Assembly: GCA_038210135.1 (NCBI GenBank)
Contig: JBBQWZ010000011.1
Location: forward strand, 1-64,000
DNA: 64,000 nucleotides
Reading direction: 5' to 3'
DNA from: JBBQWZ01 sp038210135
Lineage (GTDB): Bacteria; Acidobacteriota; Terriglobia; Bryobacterales; Bryobacteraceae
Shown here: positions 24,581 to 33,012 of the stretch, piece by piece
Layout: every line of letters begins with the position of its first letter
How positions within the stretch are numbered: position 1 is the first letter of the stretch
Notes under the pieces: model-generated
Told to the model about the DNA's origin: nothing
The model's input: only the letters and a program-made list of their open reading frames with translations
Databases searched by the model: none
Translations under genes and position numbers: made by a program

Positions 24581-24707
24581 CTCGGTGCTTGAATCTGGCG
24601 ACGATTCACGCCAGCAAAGCGACTTCCCCGCCCTCTTACCGGCAGGGCTCCTGTATCCAGCCCTGCAATTCCGTCATCTTTTCTGCGAATCTTTCGTTAG
24701 TGATTAC

Positions 24708-25208
24708 ATGAAGCCGCGTCGATTCTATCTCGCGCTTGCCGCGCTGCTGTTTGCGGCCGCGGGAAACCTGTCCGCGCAAGCCGCCAAGAGAACGTTTCCG
24801 CGCGCTGAGAAGGGCAATCCCAATAAAGCGCAAAAGATCAATAAGCAGCAGGAGCGGCAGCAGGCGGAGTTCGAGCGCTTTCAGCGCATGACTCCGGTGC
24901 AGCGCCAGAAAGCCCTCGATCGCCTTCCCCCCGAGCGCCGCGCCAGACTCGAGGATCGGCTTAAGAAGTTGGAGCAGATGCAGCCCGCTGAGCGCCAGAC
25001 TCTTCTGCGCCGCTTCCAGGCGTTTCAGGCTTTGCCCGAAGAACGCAGGCGGGAAATCCGGCTGGAGTTGCGGCATCTCCGCGAGTTGAGCCCGCCGGAA
25101 CGTAAGAAGCGCTTGCAAAGTCCGGAAATGAAGCAGAAGTTCAACGACGAGGAACGACGCATGCTCGAAGAGGTTTCCGCTCCCGGCGCCATTCCCACCC
25201 AGTTCTAG
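24708..25208 (+). CDS. DUF3106-type secreted helical protein
   Basis: The start at MKPRRFYLALAALLFAAAG gives a signal peptide. The mature protein of about 140 residues is Gln/Arg/Glu-rich and helical, with repeated FQ.M.PVQRQKALDRLPPE-type units (RMTPVQRQ, QMQPAERQ, ELSPPERK), the DUF3106 pattern. No enzymatic function is known. It is third in a sigma, anti-sigma, DUF3106 cassette and may be a periplasmic sensor or target of that system; this is inference from position. Confidence 0.82.
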   Translation: MKPRRFYLALAALLFAAAGNLSAQAAKRTFPRAEKGNPNKAQKINKQQERQQAEFERFQRMTPVQRQKALDRLPPERRARLEDRLKKLEQMQPAERQTLLRRFQAFQALPEERRREIRLELRHLRELSPPERKKRLQSPEMKQKFNDEERRMLEEVSAPGAIPTQF

Positions 25209-25220
25209 AGCGTTTTTTGT

Positions 25221-25340
25221 ACAGACTGCGCTCAATCCGAGCCGCGCACAGCGCTGAATCCGAGCCGCGCACGAAGCAGCGCGTAGCGCTGCGGAGTAAG
25301 CGGTTTACATCCTGTTCCGCCACTGAAACCCTGCAACCGC
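25221..25340 (+). repeat. Long-form dispersed structured repeat, copy A
   Basis: Starts 12 bases after the DUF3106 stop and matches copy B (38243-38350) over about 100 bases, except for a 23-base internal tandem duplication here. The core folds as CCGC (25265-25268), seven bases GCACGAA, a 7-bp apical stem GCAGCGC/GCGCTGC around GTA, seven bases GGAGTAA, then GCGG (25300-25303). The rest of the gap to 25522 shows nothing else I recognise. Confidence 0.85.
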
Positions 25341-25522
25341 TCACCTTCGCAGCCGGAAGCGAAAGCTGTAGTTTGTTCCCTAGCCATTGTTGTACAGCCT
25401 GAAGTGGATCCTCATCGCGAAATCAGGCTGCGCTTCCCAGTTGAGCGCCCTAAACGCCGCCAGCATCTTCAGAACTAGTGGATGTCCGCGAGATCCCTTT
25501 AGTACGCGGATCTCTCACGTTT

Positions 25523-25589
25523 AACCCCGCCCGTAAGGGCGGGGACTCTTCGTCAGTCAACCACGGTAAAGGTCGATCGCGGACAGCCC
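25523..25589 (+). repeat. Short-form GTAA hairpin plus shared 45-base tail
   Basis: 25525-25544 is CCCC-GCCC-GTAA-GGGC-GGGG, an 8-bp perfect hairpin. The following stretch, containing GTAAAGGTCGATCGCGGA, is shared with 48737-48802, so the two loci carry one repeat of about 67 bases. It ends one base before the stop codon of the minus-strand membrane glycosyltransferase gene and could act as that gene's transcript end. Confidence 0.85.
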
Positions 25590-25590
25590 A

Positions 25591-27267
25591 CTAGCGGCCT
25601 TCGATTAGCAGGATGCCGCGGCCCACCCGTTCGACCGGCGCGGTCTGTTCGGGCCAGAAATGAAAGCCGGGATCGTAGGCATACCGCGCTCCCTGCCAAA
25701 GTCCCAATTTCATGGGTGTGATGTTCACCGCGTTCCAGCCGGGCTTCGGACCGTTCACGTCAAGCGGCTTGATCGGCGGAAAGCCATACATTTTCCGCGG
25801 ATCGCCGGCCCCGAACTGGTTGTAGTACACCTCGGTCGCGCCAACTTCTTTCAGCCGTCTCGCCAATCGCTTGGTGTCCTGACCCCAATCCAGGTCCGAG
25901 TCGATAAGAAATTCTTGCGGCTGGCTGCCCGCAATCGCGTTGAAGTAGGCGATGTAGTCGGGATGCGCGGCGATCGAATTGACCCCGACCGTAACCAGCA
26001 AAATCGCCACCGCGGCCTGCGCCGTCCGTGCACCGTTCACCCGCCTACAGAGCCAAATACTCGCGCCGCCTCCAGCGATGGCGAGTCCGACCAGGACCGG
26101 CAGCACGTGCCGCGTCCCGATTTTGATTTGCGAAAAGAAGGACGAAAAGACCAGAATGCCCAAAATCGTGCTGGGAACGATCCAGCCGCGCGGTCCGAAG
26201 AATTTGCGCACCAGCATCAGCCCGAAGCCCGCAAGACCTAGCGCGAGTACGGCGAGCGGTGTCTTGACGCCGAGTGCGATCACAAAAAAGCTAGGCCAAC
26301 CAACCGTATTCACGGAGCCCATCAAATACGTCAGGTGTCCCAGCTTGTCGTGCTTGCTGACCTCTTCAATACCCCGAAACAATTCCGGAGCCGGCACAGA
26401 GAACGGGAAATACGGCGCCGATCCGAACGAAAACAAGTATCCGGCCCATACGACGAAAAGCGAGACGCCCACCGCGATTCCGAACTGCGGAAGCCGGGCC
26501 CGCACCCGCGCCACCGTCGATGGAAATGATTCACGCTGCCAGAAAAACCAGAACAGCAACCCAAACAGCGCGATCGCAGGCAGAAAAGCAAAGGTGGAAA
26601 ACTTGGCCAGGATCGCCGCGCCGGTTGCCGCGCCGAACGCGCAGGTGCCCAGCGTCGTAGGCGTTTCGATCCAGCGCCAGCCTGTGTAGAGCGCCAGCCA
26701 CAGCATCGCCGTGAGTCCCATGTCGGTGGTCGCGAGACCCGCGTGCGCCAGCATTCCCGGAGTCATGCTGAGAAGGAACACGCTCACCACCGCCGAAGCC
26801 GCTCCCGCGATCCATCGCGTGCAGGCGAACGTAACCCAGCAGGCAATCCAAAAAAACGGCAGGATTCCGAGGCGCGCCCGGGACAAAATCTTTTCCTCGC
26901 CGCCGTTCGCAAACAGAATCGCGATTCCGTCCTCGTACATGCCTTTTTCGCCGTGTCCGCGTGATCCGGAAATCCACGGCACAAGCGCACTCATCACGCG
27001 CGTCAAGGGAGGATGCTGCGCCTCGAAGGTGTAGGTATGCTTCTCCAGCCATTCCATACCGCACGCGATATGCGCGGGCTCATCGATGGTGTGGCTGAGA
27101 GGATCGTAGGTCGCAACGATTCGCGCGGATGCGATCAAAACCAGCACAATCGCAATCCAGCCCGCGTATCGATCCAATACCGACTCGATCTTCGGCCACA
27201 TCGTCGAAGCCGCCTTCACTGCTTCCGGTTGCGGCTCCTCGCGCGAGAGCCTGCTGCGCTTTTTCAC
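25591..27267 (-). CDS. Membrane glycosyltransferase, GT39/PMT-like
   Basis: A 558-residue membrane protein with about ten to twelve helices. After the first helix comes the loop HTIDEPAHIACGMEWL, with acidic residues where GT-C enzymes (PMT, ArnT) carry their catalytic Asp/Glu. A long C-terminal soluble part contains SDLDWGQDTKRLARRLKE, typical of bacterial PMT_2 proteins. Such enzymes move sugars from polyprenyl-phosphate carriers to proteins or lipids on the outer face of the inner membrane. The substrate is unknown. Confidence 0.82.
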   Translation of the reverse strand: MKKRSRLSREEPQPEAVKAASTMWPKIESVLDRYAGWIAIVLVLIASARIVATYDPLSHTIDEPAHIACGMEWLEKHTYTFEAQHPPLTRVMSALVPWISGSRGHGEKGMYEDGIAILFANGGEEKILSRARLGILPFFWIACWVTFACTRWIAGAASAVVSVFLLSMTPGMLAHAGLATTDMGLTAMLWLALYTGWRWIETPTTLGTCAFGAATGAAILAKFSTFAFLPAIALFGLLFWFFWQRESFPSTVARVRARLPQFGIAVGVSLFVVWAGYLFSFGSAPYFPFSVPAPELFRGIEEVSKHDKLGHLTYLMGSVNTVGWPSFFVIALGVKTPLAVLALGLAGFGLMLVRKFFGPRGWIVPSTILGILVFSSFFSQIKIGTRHVLPVLVGLAIAGGGASIWLCRRVNGARTAQAAVAILLVTVGVNSIAAHPDYIAYFNAIAGSQPQEFLIDSDLDWGQDTKRLARRLKEVGATEVYYNQFGAGDPRKMYGFPPIKPLDVNGPKPGWNAVNITPMKLGLWQGARYAYDPGFHFWPEQTAPVERVGRGILLIEGR

Positions 27268-27360
27268 AGGACACCAGCATCGCCTACCGGGCAGGCGGTC
27301 CGCAATCGACGCTGGTATTTCAACCCGTCCGCGGCGCGCCTCAAGTTATACTTCCGGTTT

Positions 27361-27807
27361 ATGTCCAATTCGCAGAATGGGCCCTCGCGTCCTCAAGCGG
27401 TCACCGCTGTCTGCTCGATCGTCGCGGTGCTCTCCTTACTGGCCGCGATGAACTCTTATCAGACCTCCAGTGCGTACGCGCAACAGTTTCCGGATGCATA
27501 CGGAGCGGCGCGCGCGGAGGTCCGCTTCGCACCCATTGCCGCGCAAATACCCGTCAATGGCGTCGTCGGATACATCACCGATCTCGATCCCGCCGGCACC
27601 TCGTTTGCGCCGGCATTCCTGGCGGTGCAATATGCGCTGGCGCCGCGACAAGTCGTACTTCTCCAGACGTCGTCGAACAAGCCCGAGTGGGCTGTCGGCA
27701 ACTTCTCGAAGCCCGTTGATTATGCGGCCGCCGGCGCGGCAGCCGGATATGAAGTCGCTCGCGAGGAAGGCAATGGCGTAATCCTGTTTCGGCGGAAGAG
27801 TTCGTAA
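27361..27807 (+). CDS. Small membrane-anchored protein upstream of a GT-C-like enzyme
   Basis: 148 residues from MSNSQNGPSRPQ, with one N-terminal helix (AVTAVCSIVAVLSLLAAM) and a soluble domain after it. The domain pattern (GVVGYITDLDP, QYALAPRQVVLLQ, GYEVAREEGNGVILF) resembles the small accessory proteins found beside bacterial membrane glycosyltransferases. The next gene begins directly after its TAA with no gap, so the two are made together. Confidence 0.68.
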   Translation: MSNSQNGPSRPQAVTAVCSIVAVLSLLAAMNSYQTSSAYAQQFPDAYGAARAEVRFAPIAAQIPVNGVVGYITDLDPAGTSFAPAFLAVQYALAPRQVVLLQTSSNKPEWAVGNFSKPVDYAAAGAAAGYEVAREEGNGVILFRRKSS

Positions 27808-29268
27808 ATGTTCTGGCTTCTTCCCCTGCTTCTGAGTCTGGTTTCTGGCTGGTTCCTCTCTCGCACCCTGACGTCGCGGGCGTGGACCTCGCCCGCGGGC
27901 CTATCCTGGCCAGCGCGAGGCGCTGAAGCCGCCTTGGCAATCCTCTTTGGCCCGGGCCTCGCGTCGATCGGATTCTTTCTCCTGACCGTCGCAAATTTCG
28001 CCGGCAAATTATCCGCGTTGGGAACCGCCGCCGCACTCGCACTCCTCAGCGCCGGCGTTTGGTGGAAGTATTCGCAGCCGGATCCAATCCGGGTAGACGC
28101 ACAGCCAGATCGCCAGTTCCCGTGGAAATGGATCCTGCTCGGCGCAGCCGTCGTGGGATCCGCGTTGTTCCTTCTCGATTTCCAAACCGCTTCGAGCGCG
28201 AATCCCAACGGCGAATGGGACGCGACCGCGATCTGGAATTTGCGCGCCCGCTTCCTGGCCGGCGGAACGGAAACCTGGAAGCGAGCCGTGTCAGCGGAAA
28301 TCGGCGGCCGAATGACAGGCTCCGCGCATCCTGGCTATCCGCTGTTCCTGTCTTCGTTCCTCGCCCTGCAGTGGACCGCCGCTGGCAACTCCGAGGTCGC
28401 TGTGCCCATAGCCGCCAGCTTGCTGTTCTCCCTCGGGCTTTGGATCTTATTGACGACGGGGCTGGCCAGCCGGCGTTCCGTGTCCCTCGGCGCACTCGCC
28501 GGACTGGTTCTCGTGGCCTCCGAAGTCTTCGTTTCGCAAGCCGCGTCGCAATATTCCGACCTGCTCTTAGGCTTCGCGTTTCTCGCGGTGCTCATGCTGC
28601 TGGACGCCGCGTCCGAACATGCCTCGCGGCGTTTATGGATCGCAGCCGGCCTCGCCGCCGGCTTTGCGCCCTGGATCAAGAACGAAGGGCTTCCGTTCAC
28701 GCTGGCAGCCCTCGCCGTGGTCGCCTGGAAATTCCGCCGACGCGGTTTGGCTTGGACCGCCGTCGGGGCCGCTCCTGGCCTCCTCGCGACCTTCATTTTG
28801 AAGCTAATTTCCGAAGGCCGCGAAAGTATGTTTCCGGCGACCCTCGGCGATGCGTTCTCGAAAATCGCCGACGTTTCGCGCTGGTGGCAGATCCTTTTGG
28901 GCTTCGGCAAAGCGATCTGGGACGCGGGAACTCCGTGGGCGCATCCGGTCCTGCTGTTAATCGCGCTCGGTATGGTTTTGGGCTTTCGCTTGCCCGCCGA
29001 ACGTCGCGCCCGGTTCTGGCTGTGGATCCCAATCCTCGCGGCCCTCGCCGCTGAATATGGCCTCTACATCGTCACCACAGCGGACCTCACCTGGCATATT
29101 TCGACATCGGTAGGCAGACTCCTTGCCCAGCTTTGGCCTTCGCTAATCTGGCTGACCCTGATCCTATTGAAGACACCGGAAGAACATTTCCCGCTGTCAA
29201 CGATTCCATCCGCCGACCCGATTGCCTCAGGAAAGAAAAAGCGCGTGCGGGCACAGTCCACGCCATAA
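27808..29268 (+). CDS. Polytopic membrane protein, glycosyltransferase-like
   Basis: A 486-residue protein with about ten helices. A lumenal-type loop with NPNGEWDATAIWNLRARF near residues 130-150 carries the acidic pair expected in GT-C enzymes. SAHPGYPLFLSSFLALQW follows, common in PMT-like bacterial proteins. A Lys/Arg tail ends the chain. It abuts the preceding small anchored protein and sits divergently from the GT39-type gene at 25591, suggesting one locus for surface glycan or lipid modification. Confidence 0.75.
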   Translation: MFWLLPLLLSLVSGWFLSRTLTSRAWTSPAGLSWPARGAEAALAILFGPGLASIGFFLLTVANFAGKLSALGTAAALALLSAGVWWKYSQPDPIRVDAQPDRQFPWKWILLGAAVVGSALFLLDFQTASSANPNGEWDATAIWNLRARFLAGGTETWKRAVSAEIGGRMTGSAHPGYPLFLSSFLALQWTAAGNSEVAVPIAASLLFSLGLWILLTTGLASRRSVSLGALAGLVLVASEVFVSQAASQYSDLLLGFAFLAVLMLLDAASEHASRRLWIAAGLAAGFAPWIKNEGLPFTLAALAVVAWKFRRRGLAWTAVGAAPGLLATFILKLISEGRESMFPATLGDAFSKIADVSRWWQILLGFGKAIWDAGTPWAHPVLLLIALGMVLGFRLPAERRARFWLWIPILAALAAEYGLYIVTTADLTWHISTSVGRLLAQLWPSLIWLTLILLKTPEEHFPLSTIPSADPIASGKKKRVRAQSTP

Positions 29269-29276
29269 AAACGAAA

Positions 29277-29296
29277 CCCCGCCCTTGCGAGCGGGG
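29277..29296 (-). repeat. Short-form hairpin in minus orientation
   Basis: Read on the minus strand this is CCCC-GCTC-GCAA-GGGC-GGGG, the same 4-4-4-4-4 layout as the other short forms, with a GNRA-type GCAA loop. It lies 8 bases after the stop of the plus-strand glycosyltransferase-like gene and 26 bases before the katG stop on the minus strand, where it could end either transcript. It is the clearest short form in this orientation. Confidence 0.75.
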
Positions 29297-29322
29297 TCAT
29301 TCCCAAACTCGAATCGCCGGAT

Positions 29323-31566
29323 CTACCGCAGATCGAAGCGGTCGAGGTTCATCACCTTCGTCCACGCCGCCGCAAAGTCCCGCACGAACGACTCCTGCGA
29401 GTCGCTGCATCCATAGACTTCCGCGACAGCCCGGAGCTGCGAGTTCGAACCGAACACCAGATCCACCCGCGTGCCGGTCCACTTGACCGCGCCACTCGTC
29501 CGATCGCGCCCCTCAAACTCGCCTTCGGCGCCCGCGGCTGCCCAAGTCGTATTCATGTCGAGCAGGTTGACGAAGAAATCGTTCGTCAACATCTCCGGCC
29601 GATCCGTAAGCACACCGTGCTTCGAATGCCCGGCATTAAGGACGCGCAAGCCGCCGATGAGAACGGTCAACTCCGGCGCCGTCAGCGTTAGCAACTGCGC
29701 CCGATCGACAAGCAATTCTTCAGCGGGCAACGGCTGTCCACTCTTCAAGTAATTGCGGAAACCGTCCGCCGCCGGCTCCAGCGGAGCAAAGGAATGCACG
29801 TCCGTCTGTGACTGCGAAGCATCCGTGCGGCCCGCCGAGAACGGTATCTTCACGGTCTGCCCGGCCTTCTTCGCAGCTTCTTCAATCGCCGCGTCGCCAC
29901 CAAGAACGATAAGGTCGGCAAGCGACACCTTCTTCTTCCCGGATGCGCCGTTGAAATCCTTTTGGATCGCCTCCAGCTTCGCGATGACCTTTGCCAGTTC
30001 CGCCGGCTGGTTGGCTTCCCAATCCTTCTGCGGCGCCAATCGAACGCGCGCTCCGTTCGCTCCACCGCGCTTATCGGAGCCCCTGAACGTGGACGCCGAC
30101 GCCCATGCCGTCGAGACCAATTGAGAGATCGACAGGCCCGACGCGAGGATCTTCGCCTTCAGAGCGGTCACGTCCGTTTCGTTGATCAACTCGTGATCCA
30201 CAGCCGGAACCGGATCCTGCCAGAGCAGCGTTTCCTTCGGAACCAGCTTGCCAAGATAGCGCGAAAGCGGACCCATGTCGCGATGCGTCAGCTTGTACCA
30301 GGCCTTCGCAAACGCCTCCGCAAACTGCTTCGGATTCTCGTGGAAGCGTTTCGAGATCGGCAGGTAATTCGGATCCACCTTCAACGCCAAATCCGTCGTC
30401 AGCATGAACGGAGCGTGCTTCTTCGCCGGATCGTGCGCATCCGGAACCGTACCCGCTCCAGCGCCATCTTTCGGCGCCCACTGATGCGCGCCGCCCGGAC
30501 CCTTCACCAGCTCCCACTCAAAGCCGAACAAGTTATCGAAGTAGTTGTGGCTCCACTTCGCCGGCGTCGTGGTCCACGCGCCCTCGAGGCCGCTGGTGAT
30601 CGTGTGGGTGCCGTTGCCTTCGCCAAACGTGTTGTGCCATCCAAGCCCTTGCAACTCGATCGGAGCGCCTTCCGGTTCCACGCCGACATGCTTTTCCGCA
30701 TCGCCAGCGCCATGCGTCTTGCCGAACGTATGCCCGCCCGCGATCAGCGCAACCGTTTCTTCGTCGTTCATCGCCATGCGCGCGAACGTCTCGCGGATAT
30801 CCCGCGCCGCCGCGAGCGGATCCGGATTTCCGTTCGGACCCTGCGGATTCACATAGATCAATCCCATCTGTACCGCGGCGAGCGGATTGTCGAGCTGACG
30901 GTCGCCTTTATAGCGTTCGTCCCCCAGCCACCTGCTTTCAGAACCCCAGAAAATATCCTCACCCGGTTCCCACACGTCCGCGCGACCGCCGGCAAATCCG
31001 AACGTCTGGAACCCCATCGACTCCAACGCAACGTTTCCGGTGAGGATCATCAGATCGGCCCACGAGATCTTCTTGCCGTACTTCTGCTTGATCGGCCAAA
31101 GCAGCCGCCGCGCTTTATCCAGGTTCGCGTTGTCCGGCCAGCTATTCAGCGGCGCGAAGCGCTGCGTGCCGGAACCGGCTCCACCGCGTCCATCGCCGAT
31201 CCGGTACGTGCCGGCGCTGTGCCAGGCCATGCGGATGAAAAACGGCCCATAGTGACCGTAGTCCGCGGGCCACCACGGCTGTGATGACGTCATCAGCGCA
31301 TGCAGATCCTTGACCACGGCATCCAGGTCAAGCTTCTTGAATTCCTCGGCGTAGTGGAACCCTTTTTCCATCGGGTCGGACAACGAGGAATGCTGATGCA
31401 GGATCTTCAAATTCAGTTGCTCGGGCCACCAGCCCGCGTTCGTCGGCGATCCAGCCACTGTGTGCCGGCGCGCACCATGCGCAACCGGGCACTTAGTCGG
31501 CGTCGCCGAGGTTTGTTCTTGCTGATTGGTCGGAACAGCAGCCGCCGTCCCAGTGATTTCTTCCAT
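29323..31566 (-). CDS. katG: Catalase-peroxidase
   Basis: A 747-residue bifunctional haem enzyme, full length for KatG. The distal Arg-Trp-His triad is in RMAWHSAGTY near residue 112. The proximal His is in IAGGHTFGKTH near residue 281. The three residues of the Met-Tyr-Trp adduct needed for catalase activity are present (Trp in MAWHS, Tyr in GLIYVNP, Met in FARMAMNDEE). The C-terminal duplicated domain is complete. It destroys hydrogen peroxide in the cytoplasm. An OxyR-like site lies upstream at 31714-31739. Confidence 0.97.
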   Translation of the reverse strand: MEEITGTAAAVPTNQQEQTSATPTKCPVAHGARRHTVAGSPTNAGWWPEQLNLKILHQHSSLSDPMEKGFHYAEEFKKLDLDAVVKDLHALMTSSQPWWPADYGHYGPFFIRMAWHSAGTYRIGDGRGGAGSGTQRFAPLNSWPDNANLDKARRLLWPIKQKYGKKISWADLMILTGNVALESMGFQTFGFAGGRADVWEPGEDIFWGSESRWLGDERYKGDRQLDNPLAAVQMGLIYVNPQGPNGNPDPLAAARDIRETFARMAMNDEETVALIAGGHTFGKTHGAGDAEKHVGVEPEGAPIELQGLGWHNTFGEGNGTHTITSGLEGAWTTTPAKWSHNYFDNLFGFEWELVKGPGGAHQWAPKDGAGAGTVPDAHDPAKKHAPFMLTTDLALKVDPNYLPISKRFHENPKQFAEAFAKAWYKLTHRDMGPLSRYLGKLVPKETLLWQDPVPAVDHELINETDVTALKAKILASGLSISQLVSTAWASASTFRGSDKRGGANGARVRLAPQKDWEANQPAELAKVIAKLEAIQKDFNGASGKKKVSLADLIVLGGDAAIEEAAKKAGQTVKIPFSAGRTDASQSQTDVHSFAPLEPAADGFRNYLKSGQPLPAEELLVDRAQLLTLTAPELTVLIGGLRVLNAGHSKHGVLTDRPEMLTNDFFVNLLDMNTTWAAAGAEGEFEGRDRTSGAVKWTGTRVDLVFGSNSQLRAVAEVYGCSDSQESFVRDFAAAWTKVMNLDRFDLR

Positions 31567-31713
31567 TGGTTCCTTTTCCTTTGAATGAACTAAAGAATTC
31601 TGTGCCCCGCCTGTTTCCGCAGCAGCGCGACAGGCAACGGGGATCTGGTACGCAGAGTCCTCTCCGCTTGTTTCACTGTATTCCTTTTTGAGTCTCCAGG
31701 AACCCGCGCGAGG

Positions 31714-31739
31714 CTATGCCAGGTATAGGCGTTGCCTAT
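31714..31739 (-). promoter_or_regulatory. OxyR-like operator upstream of katG
   Basis: CTAT (31714-31717), seven bases, ATAG (31725-31728), seven bases, CTAT (31736-31739). OxyR binds four quarter-sites, ATAG-N7-CTAT-N7-ATAG-N7-CTAT; three of four are exact here with exact spacing, and the fourth position reads CCCG. The site is about 150 bases before the katG start, and katG is a classic OxyR target. No oxyR gene is in the window. The remaining katG leader (31567-31713) shows only a weak -10-like TACAGT. Confidence 0.65.
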
Positions 31740-31846
31740 GCGTGACAGCCCGACGCTATCGCGTGGCGTGATGAGTTTAGCGGGCCATGAACGCCCCGCG
31801 GTGGTTGTGATCCACGAGAAATCTCGAACACGAGCAAACTCGAATC

Positions 31847-32068
31847 ATGACTAGCAAGGTAAACGTCGTAATTGAAAAAGACGACGACGGACATTATGCG
31901 TGGTGTCCTGAACTGAAGGGTTGTCAGTCACAAGGCGCCACCATCGAAGATGCCCTCGAAAACATACGCGAAGCGATCGAACTCTATTTAGAAACGTTGA
32001 CCGCGGACGAGCGTGCCGCCGCGCTCAGTCAAGTGATCTTCACGACCAACATCGAAGTTTATGCCTAA
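31847..32068 (+). CDS. hicB: HicB-like antitoxin
   Basis: A 73-residue protein with the partial RNase H fold of HicB: VNVVIEKDDDGHYAWCPELKG at the N terminus, then GCQSQGATIEDALENIREAI. It is the short form without a C-terminal DNA-binding domain. In this family hicA starts inside the last codons of hicB, and here an ATG for a HicA-like N terminus overlaps by eight bases. That partner is broken, so the antitoxin is an orphan. Confidence 0.88.
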   Translation: MTSKVNVVIEKDDDGHYAWCPELKGCQSQGATIEDALENIREAIELYLETLTADERAAALSQVIFTTNIEVYA

Positions 32069-32243
32069 GCTGCCCCGGTTGACGGCGGCGACCCTGGTGT
32101 TGCGCATGAAGGAAAACCCAGACCCGCCGATCCACATGCAGCAGCGAAGAAGCCCTCTAATAATGGAAACGGCACGCGAGAATTCTGATCTTGGGTGGAA
32201 ATACCTGGTAGACCAGCCGATGTTCCTACGTAATTCTGCGTGA
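32061..32243 (+). pseudogene. hicA: Truncated HicA toxin remnant
   Basis: The first 13 residues (MPKLPRLTAATLV) match the start of HicA mRNA interferases, and the eight-base overlap with hicB is the family's normal junction. After about residue 16 the match ends. The catalytic GSH-type histidine and the rest of the dsRBD-like fold are missing in all three frames. The remaining codons run over the tail of the convergent yoeB pseudogene (32157 onward), so a deletion or recombination probably joined the two modules. Confidence 0.65.
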
Positions 32244-32414
32244 CCAGCAGCCCGACAGCTCATGTCTCAACGGTTCGGGCTTTCCAACGCCGGTGAACGG
32301 TTCCCTCTGAATATCACGAACTAGACGAATGATCTTCAGTGCTTGGCTTCGCTCGGTTTCAATCCACCACGCCAGGTCTTCGAACGCGGCAGGATCAAAG
32401 TCCAAGCTTCTCAA
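32157..32414 (-). pseudogene. yoeB: YoeB-type toxin interrupted by one in-frame TAG
   Basis: Codons 1-62 encode MRSLDFDPAAFEDLAWWIE to CWSRRIT, a normal YoeB N-terminal part. Codon 63 is TAG. Translation in the same frame then resumes exactly with the missing family end, EHRLVYQV, RILACRFHY and a stop. The total of 84 sense codons equals a full-length YoeB. Relatives often have Gln before EHRLVY, so a CAG to TAG change is the simplest cause. The lost part holds the catalytic Glu-His-Arg and terminal His-Tyr region, so the toxin should be dead. Confidence 0.85.
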
Positions 32415-32604
32415 CGACTGCCTCCAGGCTGATCCCGTCCTGGCGTTGTTTTGCTGCGAGGAGTCGCTGCGTCATCGTCTCTGATTTCAGCAGGTGGGCG
32501 GTTTCGCGCTCGGACGCGATCTCGCGCCAAAGCTCGATCGGAACGATGACCGCCGTCGCTTCGCCAGCCTCATTCGATACGATTTGGATATCTGTTTCGG
32601 CCAC
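32395..32604 (-). CDS. YefM/Phd-like antitoxin
   Basis: A 69-residue protein. IQIVSNEAGEATAVIVPIELWREI is the compact Phd/YefM-like DNA-binding part, and the tail LLKSETMTQRLLAAKQRQ is the toxin-wrapping helix. It overlaps the toxin start by 20 bases, as in intact modules. The antitoxin frame is open and looks normal although its toxin is interrupted, so it may persist through autoregulation or cross-protection. Confidence 0.82.
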   Translation of the reverse strand: MAETDIQIVSNEAGEATAVIVPIELWREIASERETAHLLKSETMTQRLLAAKQRQDGISLEAVVEKLGL

Positions 32605-32629
32605 GACTCAGTCTACCTCCCTGCTGCGC

Positions 32630-33010
32630 CTACAACCGCCGCGGAGTGCGGCCCAAGCGCCGAGCTTCCCGTCGCATCTCCGCCCTTCGCACTTGCGGTT
32701 CGTCCAACCCGAAATAGTGGGCGATCTCATGCCATACGGTATCCGCGACAATGCGTTCCAGATCGTCCATCGAATTCGCCGCCCGCTCGTGCGGGCCCTG
32801 ATAGATCGTGATCCGGTCCGGCATCGAATACGGTTCCGAAACGCTCCGCTGCGTCCGCGGACGCCCTTCATACAAGCCCAATAACCCCGGCCTCGCCGGT
32901 TCCGGTTCCACGATCAGGACCACGTTATCCAGCAGTTTGCGGAACCGCTGCGGAATCCGCCCCAGCGCTCGCGCAACCAGCGCATCGAAATCCGTCGGAG
33001 TCATGGCCAT
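32630..33010 (-). CDS. Minimal zincin-like metallopeptidase family protein
   Basis: A 126-residue protein of the small metallopeptidase family formerly called DUF1025. The zinc motif WHEIAHYFGLDE lies near residues 93-104, with the third ligand probably the Asp/Glu after the Gly. The N-terminal half (FDALVARALGRIPQRFRKLLDNV and the SEPYSMPDRITIYQ segment) is the family's normal frame. Its biological substrate is unknown. An in-frame ATG six bases later is an equal start candidate. It lies 25 bases upstream of the yefM-like gene. Confidence 0.85.
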   Translation of the reverse strand: MAMTPTDFDALVARALGRIPQRFRKLLDNVVLIVEPEPARPGLLGLYEGRPRTQRSVSEPYSMPDRITIYQGPHERAANSMDDLERIVADTVWHEIAHYFGLDEPQVRRAEMRREARRLGRTPRRL

Positions 33011-33012
33011 AG

